Assembly: GCA_033816765.1 (NCBI GenBank)
Contig: CM066288.1
Span: 3,162,001-3,226,000, forward strand
DNA: 64,000 nt
Direction of reading: 5' to 3'
Source of the DNA: Nothopassalora personata
Taxonomy: Eukaryota; Ascomycota; Dothideomycetes; Mycosphaerellales; Mycosphaerellaceae
Shown here piece by piece: positions 54,507 through 64,000 of the stretch (positions are counted from its first letter, which is position 1; every line of letters begins with the position of its first letter). The notes beneath the pieces are model-generated. The model searched no databases. It was not told where the DNA came from and worked only from the letters and a program-made list of their open reading frames with translations. The position numbers and the translations under genes are program-made.

Positions 54507-56357
54507 ATGGCGAACTCGCCCAGTATCGCAGAAATGCGCCAGTTGGCATACGCGACTGCCGAGAAACTACCGGAAACGACACAGCGATTATCACAAGCGA
54601 TTGCGAGCAGTTCGGACCATTTTCATCATGTTTGGGCGAAAGGAACGCAGTACTGCAACGAGCTGATGACCTCGCGACCGGAGCTTCATGGACTGCTTGA
54701 CACGTGCATGAGCTCCTTTCGGTGTGTTTCGTCGATAGCGATACTGGGCGTTTTGCTAGCCACAATTGCCGGATATGTGGTGTACCATCTTTACTTCCAC
54801 CCTCTGGCGAACTATCCTGGACCATTGCTTGGCCGCCTAACGCAGTGGTACGATGTATACCACGCATATGTTGGTGACAAGCACATCCTCTTCTACCATC
54901 TGCATCAGAAATACGGCACTGTTGTACGCTTTTCGCCAAACTCGCTATCGATCAATGACCCGATGGCATTGAAGACCATCTATGCACACGGAGCGAATGT
55001 GCAGAAGTCAGTTTTCTACAAATGCTTTCGGGCTGCGCCGCAGGCAATCAGCACGCTGTTGGCGACCGAGAAGCAGCATCATGCCCGCAAGCGCAGAATC
55101 ATGGGGCAGGCTTTCTCTGAGACAGCTCTGAGAGGATTCGAGCAGTATGTGCTTGGCCACACACAAGATCTGGTGGATCGTATCGGCACCGCGGTGGGTG
55201 AGTCTGGGTCTGAGAAAGCAAAATGGAGCGCTCCCCTGGACATGGCAAGCTGGTGCAACTGGCTGGTGTTCGATATAATGGGAGATCTGGTCTTTGGCAG
55301 GTCCTTTGGCACGTTGGGTGATAAGCCGGAGAACCGCCAAGGCATATTTCTTCTCGGCCGTGCGGCACGACGGAACTACACTGTTGCCGCTATGCCAGCT
55401 TTACTCTACACTGGTCTGGAGAAGTGGTTGCCTTTGCTCAAGGGGTTGCATGAAGATCGCAACAAGTACCTCGCCTTTGGCAAGAAGCAAGTCATGGAGC
55501 GCACAAAGGAGCAAGGCCAGAATGGCTCGCCCGTGATTGAGACTGGACGTCGAGATATCTTCTCCTTCCTTCTCCATGCCAGGGATCCCGAGAGTGGCGA
55601 AGCTATGCCGATGCCAGAGTTGTGGATGGAAGGCAATACCTTGATTGTGGCCGGCTCTGACACGACATCAACGTGAGTCCAGCGAAGACACCTTCTCTGA
55701 ATATCACTAATACATCGCAGCACCCTCGCAGCGACTCTCTACTACCTCCTCCAGAACCCCAGCACCCTCTCTCGCCTCAAACGTGAGATCCGTAGCACTT
55801 TCACCACCGCCACCGAGATTCGCACAGGACCCAAACTTCAATCCTGCACCTACCTTCGCGCCTGCATTGACGAATCAATGCGCCTGACCCCGGCAGTAGG
55901 AGGCGTCCTACCCCGAGAAGTCCTCCCAGGCGGCCTCTCAATCCCTTCCCTCGGCTTGCACCTGCCTTCCGGCATCGACGTGGGCGTTCCCATCTACGCG
56001 ATCCACCATCATTCAGACTACGTCGTGGACCCATACAAATTTGATCCTAGTCGCTGGTTAGGGGAGAAGGGGCATCTTCAGGACAAGGAGGCGTTGCATG
56101 CGGTTTTCAACCCCTTCTCGGTTGGGCATAGAGCGTGTTTGGGGAAGCCGTTGGTCTACATGGAGTTGAGTATTGCGATTGCGAGACTCATCTGGGAGTA
56201 CGACATGAGGTTAAGTGGCGAGCAGCATGTGTCAACTTTCATTACCAAGGAAATTCAGTCGGGGAAAAGGCAGCCGAAAGAATATCAGTTGCAGGACTGG
56301 TTTATGAGTAGGAACGAAGGGCCTTGGGCTGAGTTCAGGAGGAGGAGGGAGGTCTAG
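54507..56357 (+). CDS. Cytochrome P450 monooxygenase
   Basis: Two exons: 54507-55672 and 55721-56357 (600 aa), 48-nt intron with GTGAGT donor and CACTAA branch. Microsomal P450: a membrane anchor near residues 73-95 is followed by YFHPLANYPGP, the usual Pro-rich hinge. The I-helix oxygen-activation motif AGSDTTST spans the splice site. The K-helix ExxR is ESMR, and the heme-binding loop is FNPFSVGHRACLGKPL with the axial Cys. The ~70-residue segment before the anchor is unusual; the in-frame ATG at 54708, immediately before the anchor, would give a normal 533-aa protein. Substrate unknown; no biosynthetic cluster partners are adjacent. Confidence 0.93.
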
Positions 56358-56666
56358 ATGTAATCAGTGATGGATGGGTGAGGTTCACGGTGCAAGGCGC
56401 TGGGGGAGTTTGCACGGATTTCCAAAGTGTCGTGATAGATTTGTGGATACCGATACCGATGTACTTCAAGTGAACGCCTTTCATGATGCATGCATCCCGT
56501 CTCCGAGCCCGTGGACCTTCTCGTACGAGCTCGATAGACTGTATTAGTGCTTGTGCCCCGCTGTACAAATTCAAAAATGCAGTGTTCATGCCAATGTACT
56601 GTTCAAAAACTGACCGAAAAAGTCGTCGCCGTGAGGCTCAGGTGGCCACGAGGGTGCTGAGTGAAG

Positions 56667-57574
56667 TCACATCACGGGCATTCCCATCGGCATTCCCATC
56701 GGCATACCCGGCATTCCCATCGGCATACCCGGCATCCCCATCACTGGCATACCAGCCATGCCCATTGGATTCATGCCCATTGCTGGTCCGAACGGCGGCA
56801 GACCTGCTGCGGATCAGTCAGCATACAAGCATTTGTAGCTCCGTGGCTCTCGTTCGTGACGGCCAAAAGCACAGCCGAAGCCGACACCGGCGTAGACGCC
56901 GAAGCCACAGCCGAAGCCTTGCGGTCCATAAGTACAAGGCCAGCCTTGAAGGGTAGGTGGGTAGATGAAGGGGACTTACCGCGACGTCTCCTCACTCTTC
57001 GGTTCCCTCGCCTGGGCTGGATGATTCCATCTGCATCTTCATCGTCTCCGTCCCATACGCCTGTGTCATCGTCGTCGTATTGGTTCATCCCGCCGCCGAG
57101 GAGTTCGAGGAGTTGGGGTGACATGTAAGTCATCATTGGGTTCATGGCGTTCATGGCGTTCATGGCACCCATAGCTGCCATGGGATTCATCATGCCGCCG
57201 CCGACCATCTGTGCCATGGGATTCATGCCGGGTAAGCCTGGGCCTGCTTGACCACCGACGAACGGTGACATGCCAGCATGGCCGCCGCCGACGCCTTGAA
57301 AGGGCATGGGATGTTGTGGGTAGGGGTAGCGGCCTGCGCCGAAGGGGTGTTGGTTCATTCCGAGATTGGCCATGGGGCCCATGAAGTTCATTTGGTGGGC
57401 TGGATGAGGGCCACCTGGACCTGCTGGTGATATGCCTGTCATTGATCAGATCATGGCAATGCTAGAGCATGAAGGTGGCTTGAGCATACCATATCCATGA
57501 TATCTTCGTCCTGGAGGCAGACCACTCTCACGGATGTTCTGGTACTGCATGAAATTGTTCATCGGGTTATTCAT
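56667..57574 (-). CDS. Met/Gly/Pro-rich low-complexity protein
   Basis: Three exons: 57574-57490, 57435-56980, 56803-56667 (225 aa). The start is MNNPMNNFMQYQNIRE; exon 2 is rich in Gly, Pro and Met with AMNAMNAMNP runs and one acidic stretch (DDDDTGVWDGDDEDADG) followed by Arg-rich RGNRRVRRR. Exon 3 ends in tandem MGMPGMP-type repeats. The first intron is 54 nt; the second (176 nt) ends in a CAGCAG tandem acceptor. Keeping intron 2 would replace the Met-rich tail by an unrelated 70-residue end. The basic patch suggests RNA or nucleic-acid contact; no family was recognised. Confidence 0.7.
56673..56765 (-). repeat. Tandem GMP/GM codon repeats
   Basis: Repeated units of about 12-18 nt coding ATG-CCG-GGT/GGA (Met-Pro-Gly/Gly-Met) in the last exon of the Met-rich gene; probable expansion and contraction by slippage. 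Confidence 0.7.
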
Positions 57575-60265
57575 GATAGTGATGTTTTCTGGCCGACGTG
57601 GCTGTGTCGACGTCGATGTCAGGTAATGGGGACAAAGTGCAAGTTGCCACTAGGTGCTCTGTTGAAGAACAACGCGTCTGCGCTCATGTGCGTCCAGGGG
57701 TAGATGACAGAGTGATGAGGTCAGAGAGTGACCAGTCACCTGTCGAGAGTCTGTGTCGCTTGAGATGTGGAAAAGATCAGAGAGTGAGGAGGCAGAACGA
57801 CGGTCGTCTGTCGGTAGGAGAGCGAGCCATCTTATGGTCAGTTGTGACTTCTTGTCAGTTTGTCACACACACAATTGAGCGCTACGGCGCAATCGCTTGT
57901 GCCCGAGTCGGACCCGTCTAAAGATGCACGTAAGCACACACTGCGACAGGATGCCCAGAGACGATGCCCGATACCGTAAGGCTCAGTCCTCTTCCTCGAT
58001 AGCGCTCGAGAACTGTCGCAGCGATCCCGCCGCACTAATGTAACGTAGTGCCAATGGAAAGATCGTGACGACGTGGGAGCGGATGTGTACATGGCCATGC
58101 TGTTACGAGACCTGCTCACAGACTGTGTAGACCGTTGTTGTATGGTGGAGACCGAAATGCCGTGGAAGCCGTCTTCGTGACTGCATTTCATCACGATCAT
58201 GGAGATCGTGCGTTGCGGTCCCACGAAAACGGAAAGCTGGTGTCCAGCAAACATTCTGATGACGCGCTGCTGGCAATCTATGGTTGTGTTGTGGCACAAC
58301 AGGCTGCAACTATCCTTTACACCTAAGGGAAGCGCTGCTCTCGGTTTCGCGTTCCATTGCATCTTGCATCCCGATCCACGAGTCACATATCGCATCTCAT
58401 TGCTCCGATGGAGTCCTCCTGCGAGGCAAGAATGCAACACTACTCATTGCTCAAGAACGTACACACTGAGCATGAAGCATTCGTCGTGATATCCTAAAGT
58501 TGAAGAGGCATAGCTCCACTTGAACCCTTTTTCCAAAGCAAAACAGCCGCTCACGAACAACAACTGCTTCACGCTCGCGTTACTCACACTTCGCTGTGGG
58601 TTGATCGTTAGGTGTTGCCGCTAGTCGTAGCGGTGCGTTCGTCAAGAGCAGTGCTGACATGCTGCATCCAGTCGATGGCCCATGTCTGCGTTGTTTTGGT
58701 AATCCCTGAATGGTGTTGTCTACTGCATGCGTTCGCATGATCACCAAAGTGCAGATGGGAAGCTTCGGCCACTGTGTGCGGCAGTCAGCAAAGCCAGTAT
58801 CTGCATCTGAGGTCAACGAGGATGTCATGCGTCCGCGAAGGAGTGGTAGGAAGACCAGACCAAAGGCCTCGGTCGTGTCATGGACTCGAAGCTGGAACTT
58901 CGTGCCATGCTGCGACTGTTTGCCGGCGGCTCCAGTCAAGCGCAAGATCAGCGAGTAACCAGAAGTAGCTCAGACAGACATGATTCCACGTCAAACTGGG
59001 TTCCCTTCCAGGTACTCGGGGTCGTGGGGCCGCGGCGGAGGCACGACCCTGAGGGGATCTTAACGCTGCAGTAGAACAAGCGTTCAAGCCTCAAGGCAAG
59101 TCTACGGTGGTCACCACATCGAGATTCGTGATCGCTCCAAGGTTCTTCTGGCGTTGATGTGCGCTCAACAGCTCTGTCGGCTGCTTGAGTGGTTCATGAG
59201 GCTGCGTGGCATCGGCTGCTGTCAGTAACAGCAAGAGCCTAGCCTCAAGGACAGTTCTTCGAGCAAGGCGCCAGAGCTACAGCATTTGACGATCCTGTAG
59301 AATGGTCAGTGAGTGCTCCGCCAAGCCGAAGCACCAGAAGGGCCGACCACGTCGAGCGCTTGAACAGCACGTGCTATCACGATGCAGGGTCCATGTGGAC
59401 CGTGGTACGGAGCGTGAGTTAGTTCGTCAGCTGTCAAGCTGGGCTGGTAGTGCCGTAGGGACTTCTCCAATGCGTGTAGTGTCTTGACTGCTTCTTGTGA
59501 TGTGGCGAGTGTGCACGCAGTCTGATCACCAAACATGAGTGCACTCCATGACGATGGTACCAAGGTGAATTGTCGCCGTATGCAGCGGGGGGGTTTGATA
59601 GATGGTCTGGGAGGAATGTCTGTCCGTGTTGGACACGCTGCCGAGGCATATATCTCTTACTTCTTCAGACGCCGCATAATGTGGTGATTGAGTGTTGCTC
59701 TGAGGATCCCTTCGTCCAGCGACCGTGACGTCGGTGGCCATTCAAGCAATGTAGCTACAGCGAATGTCATGTCTGCCTCGGTGAGATGCAGCTCGAGGCC
59801 AGGCACACCGGTCTCCTAAACGCGAACCTCACGCGTCTGGCACGCCAAGATGGGTGGCCTTAGGCATTGTGCGCGATATACCCCCCCTGAGACATAGTGG
59901 TGAAGTATAGTGTGTAGATAATGCTCGATATTCGATGTTCGTTGTTGTTAGACAGGCACTGCACTGTTCAGGGACAAGGTGCGAATTGAAAAAAGTGAAC
60001 ACGCGACAGCATCGCACGTCCAGCTGACTATTGCAGTTAGCGCAGGCCCATTTTGACGAGCCGCCTGCACTATGGCCTCGCAGTACTGCCATTGCGTTTC
60101 CTTCCAACAGCATCGACTTCCGCAGCCATTCACACACGCCATCCATACGCCTTTAGCATTCCAAGAGCGACTGAAGCGCCACTGTAGCCTACCGCTTTGC
60201 ACAGCAGATTTGATTGAGACTCTGTCCCTGCCACCCATCGCACCCCTCATCGTTAACCCTTCGAC
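57575..60265. other. Intergenic region, 2.7 kb, no supported gene
   Basis: Largest gene-free interval, between divergent genes (Met-rich, minus; GYF, plus). Many short frames on both strands lack motifs and splice signals. A long promoter, a non-coding RNA, or old decayed sequence are all possible; none can be shown. Confidence 0.45.
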
Positions 60266-63200
60266 ATGGCCGCTCACACATTTGCATCCGCGGCCGCGGG
60301 CAGCAACTCCTCCCAGAACCCGTCGCGAGACGCTGCGTCAGACTGGTACGTCCATTTCCCATGACAGCTCCATATCGTCCCCCCCCCCCCCCGCGAGGCT
60401 GGAAACGCACGCACTTCTACGCGCGACGCTTTCAAGGTGCAGCAGAGCAGCAGGATATGAGCGTAGCTAACACTGTTCATACAGGTCGCGTAGGACGAAT
60501 GGCGCGACGCACACGTTCCGCCGACCATCGGGCGCCACCACCGCTACCCCGGGCTCTCAGCACAACGACGCCGCCGCCGCTTCGCTACCCCCGCGATATG
60601 TCCCGCCACATCGCAACGGCGTGCAACCTGAAAACTCTCGCTACACCAAGGAACAATTACTGGACGTCTACAAATCGCAGCAGGGCGCGAATGGAGCTCT
60701 AAGTGAGGGACTGTCTGGCACATTCGTTGGAGGCTGGCAGCCGGACTTGGCAAACGGCAACTCAGCAGGCTGGGGCAGGACGGAACACAGTCGCGATACC
60801 CAGCCAGGTCCCGACATATGTTGGGATAAAGAGGGCACCAATGAGCCTCTAGCACTGGCAGAGATGCACGACGAGGAAAGAGAAGTATGTTTGTGCACAC
60901 ATGCGCAGTATGCTGATTACGATGCTATGGTGCTGACATTCCCGCGCAGATGTTCACGTCCTCCGTCAATGGTCCGATTTCCACGACAAACAAGAGTGGC
61001 CAGCAGACGAATGGCTCAACCGGGCGCAAAATCTCCATCTCGAACAGTGCTAGCACTCCCGGCGCCTATGGACTCCCTTCGCCTAGCGTTGTGCGTGGCG
61101 CTGGTCGCCGTAGAGACACGAGCGAGTCGTATCCCTTTCCTCAGAACAATGTGTCTTCACCCGGAGGTTACAACCGGGAGGACCAGCGCGCTGCTTCTCC
61201 ACCTGCAGCGCTACTGCGCCGGAGGACCGATTTGAACCTGGGCAAACAAGACGACAAAGAAGGCGACGAGAAGAGTGCATCTGCGCCGTTTGGTACGCTG
61301 AAGCGCAATCCGACTGGACCTTTATCTGCTGGATTCAATGCCCCCTCTTCCCCTTGGTCAACAGGTCCGCAGAGTGCTGGCGTAACTCCCATGGGATCTT
61401 TTGGCAACTTCGGTCTCGGAGGCGGTGGCAGTCAACAAGGTGTGGCAGGCGACAAACGAGCCGGTCTTGGCGCTGGCAGGGTGGAGAGCAGGTTCAAGAA
61501 TTTACTCAGTAAGGACAGTAGCGAGGATATCGGTCAGAGACCTTTGGAGAGGAAGACTAGTATGTCGAGTCTTGCGAGAGTCAACGAAAACGAGACCTGG
61601 CCGGGCCAAGACCGTACGGATCAGCGCAATGATATACTGGATGAAGTCGATGAGGATATGCCCACCGGTAGTGCAGCACTGGCTGCCGATGCCGATATCA
61701 GTCCACCACATCCACGACAAGGATTTCGCGGCTTCGGAACGCCAAGCCGTCAAGGCACTCAGGACGAATTCGGGTTTGGCGCCTTCGGCATGACACCCGA
61801 CAATACTGCCGGTTTTGGTCAAGGACTTTTGCCTGGAAGAGAAGGATTCCAGCAGACTCCCGCTCAGCAACGTCTCGGCCAGCAAGTCGGCGGCAACGAG
61901 CCCATGAGTCCGACGGACACGAATCCATATCAGTCGCCTGAGCAGCATGGCGTTGATCGCATGACTGAAGAACTCAGCGACGAAGGGCAAGATGCGTCTC
62001 ATACTCAACTACCTGGTTTGGGTCAATTTGGTGTTGACCATCACCAGCAACTTGGGGGATTGAATGGGCTTGGCGCTTTGCCCAACCTGGGACGTGCACT
62101 AGGCGCGCAAGGTCCAGCTAGTGATAGGAGCCAGACGTCCAGCGTAGGCCCAAACCGAGGATTCCCTGGTCTTGGTGGACTTGGTCAATTGGGCAACTTA
62201 TCTGGAGCTGCGGCATGGCCAGTGACCCAGGGAGGGCTAGGCACTCCGAACAGACAGACTGCTGGGCTTCCCAGTGCATTTGGGGGTTCTGTCTTCTCAA
62301 ACCCGATGTCTGATCTGCACTCACCAAGTCTATCTGGATTGGGTGGCCCGTATGGCGGAAGCCGAATGGCCAGCATGTTTCCACAGGCGATGCACGACCA
62401 GATGCGACATGGAGACAACGACGGCAACAGCGAGCGTGGAGGCCAGCCGTTTGGTGCATTTGGTGATTTGGGGCGAGCTGTCGAAAGCCCATTTGCGAAC
62501 CAAGGCTTTAATCATGGTCAAGACGGCGGAGAAGGCCAATTAGGAGCACCCGGGCAACATTCGCAGCAATCACTTGGACAGCAACAAGATCATTCACAAG
62601 CGCAGTCACAGGCGCAGAACCAGCTCCCGGGCAGCTCTGCCTCGAACCAGCCGCCGGCACCACAGCAACGCACTATGGTGATGCCAGACAGAATGCGTTG
62701 GATCTACCGCGACCCTCAGGGACAGACGCAGGGCCCATGGACTGGTCTGGAGATGCATGACTGGTACAAAGCTGGGTTCTTCTCACCTGAACTTCTGGTC
62801 AAGAAGTACGAAGATCCCGACTACGAGCCATTGGCCCAGCTGATCCGCCGAATTGGCAACTCTCGCGAACCCTTCTTGGTCCCTCAGATAGGCATTCCAC
62901 ATGGCCCTGCGTCAAACGCGCCTACCGCTTGGGCTGGCGCAGGTCCTGCGCCTGCTGCTGCAGGTGCACCAGCGCCAACTCCAGCTGGAGCTCAGCCACC
63001 GTTCGCCTCTAGCTTTCCAAGCTTCGGGACAACTTTGACTGCAGAGCAACAGAATGCTCTTGAGCGTAGGAAGCAGGAAGAGCAGTATCTCATGGCGAGG
63101 CAGAAGGAGCATCTTGCACAGGCTCAGATCCAACAGCGCATGCAGATGCAAGGTGGTCATCCAGGGATGGGATCCAGTCAGCTTCACCACCATAGCAGCG

Positions 63201-64000
63201 CCCACAGTCTGCAATCTCAACCCAGCTTCGGTAGCATCACCAGCCCGACTGCGTACCAGCCAAGCCCTAGCCAAGGTACAATCGGAGCTGCACCATCTGG
63301 ACATGCTCAAGGATTCTTCGACAACTCTTTCCGACCGCCAGCAGCTGGTGGACTGGGCGCTGTTGGTGCCGGTGTTGAGTCGCTAGGCCGAATCCGTGAA
63401 GAGGACATCCCCGGCATCATGGATCGTCTGAACATCAACGACAACCGCGCGGCACCAAGCCAATTCGGCGCACCTGGACAACCATACACCGGACAGCAGC
63501 AGATACAGCAGACTCCACAGGAAGCTCACGAGAAGCAGGTCCAGCAGATGTTGGAAGATCGTGCTCGTATACAGGAACAACAAGCACAGCACGATCAACA
63601 GCAGGCAGATGAGCCTCCGCCAGCCGGCAGTGAACGTTTACAGCAATTTAAGCAGCTTCAGGGGGAGGCCCAGGGCACCAATGGATTTGAGCCAGCTCAG
63701 CAGACGCCTGCAACAAGGCCCGCTCAACAAGCTCAGACACAGGAGTCTTTTGCAGCCCAAAGAAGTATTGGATCTCCAATTGCGCCAGCCCAAGAGCATA
63801 ACCAGCAACCCCAAGAGCCCCAGTCCTTGACCGAGCAGGTGCAGAAGGCAGTCTCTGCGAAACAGTCGCCTGCGCCTCAGCAGCCAGGCTTGCCTCAGCC
63901 ATTTCCACCAGCACCATCGCAATCTCCGCTGCCAGCACCTGCAGCGCAACGTGCTGGGCGCCAAAGCGTCGCAGATCAGCTCCAGACTGAGTCACGGGAC
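60266..64000 (+). CDS. GYF-domain protein (Smy2/GIGYF type), 3' partial
   Basis: Exons 60266-60345, 60485-60884, 60950-beyond the window; at least 1177 residues are visible and the frame is still open at the edge. The GYF domain is near residues 740-795: RWIYRDPQGQTQGPWTGLEM, HDWYKAGFFSPELLVKK, with the GPW/GFF proline-ligand pocket typical of Smy2-type GYF domains. The N-terminal part has RYTKEQLLDVYKSQ (Tyr80), fitting the YxxxxL-phi eIF4E-binding pattern. Long Gln/Ala/Pro-rich disordered flanks and a basic coiled segment (LERRKQEEQYLMARQKEHLAQAQIQ in pieces) follow. Family role: proline-rich ligand binding in translation repression, mRNA decay and ER-Golgi contexts. Intron 1 contains a 14-C run. 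Confidence 0.9.
60379..60392. repeat. Homopolymer of 14 C
   Basis: Uninterrupted C14 in the first intron of the GYF-domain gene; likely variable in length and error-prone in sequencing. Confidence 0.9.

Noticed and set aside
54507..57574. Secondary-metabolite cluster around the P450
   Set aside because: No polyketide synthase, NRPS, terpene synthase, transporter or cluster regulator lies adjacent; the FAD monooxygenase is about 12 kb away with housekeeping genes between.

Overview
This window is nuclear DNA of a filamentous ascomycete (Pezizomycotina, most likely a Dothideomycete; the class is inferred from overall gene character, not proven). The evidence is intron-containing genes with introns mostly 45-60 nt long, GT..AG ends and CTNAC-type branch points, together with clear fungal nuclear genes: the respiratory supercomplex factor Rcf2, Rrp36, Cog1, the GPI-anchor enzyme Gpi13, Rad23, mitochondrial ATP synthase beta, the cohesin subunit Scc3, a Prs1-type PRPP synthetase, Pom33 and a GYF-domain protein. 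I see no bacterial operons, no CRISPR array, no rRNA or tRNA gene that I can support, and no intact transposon.

Layout. 0-9 kb: a SANT-like/AT-hook protein, divergent RCF2 and RRP36, a gene joining two AT-hooks to degenerate J-like segments, and a cysteine-rich secreted protein. 9-25 kb: mostly minus-strand genes, namely a disordered proline/serine-rich protein, COG1, GPI13, a single-pass membrane protein and a very large disordered nuclear-type protein. 26-43 kb is dense housekeeping: RAD23 and a HemK methyltransferase head to head, ATP2 and a 2EXR/F-box-like gene head to head, UreD and SCC3 head to head, then AIM6-like and an FAD monooxygenase. 43-54 kb mixes working genes (PRS1, POM33) with decayed coding sequence: a multi-lesion block at 43.5-47.1 kb and a phytase-like pseudogene at 52.5-53.4 kb. 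A metallophosphoesterase pseudogene lies at 33.3-34.1 kb. 54-64 kb holds a cytochrome P450, a methionine/glycine-rich protein and the 5' part of a GYF-domain gene that runs off the window.

How genes relate. Most are independent housekeeping genes. RCF2 and ATP2 both serve oxidative phosphorylation. Cog1 (Golgi tethering) and Gpi13 (ER GPI assembly) are tandem secretory-pathway genes. Four divergent pairs share 5' intervals of about 300-380 bp. I did not find a new multi-gene system. The points most worth checking are regulatory or gene-structural: a 284-nt ATP2 intron carrying four TCACGTG sites and a CCAAT dyad, MCB (ACGCGT) boxes just upstream of SCC3, a stop-free 45-nt intron hidden inside the GPI13 reading frame, an eIF4E-binding-like motif in the GYF protein, and the AT-hook/J-like gene.
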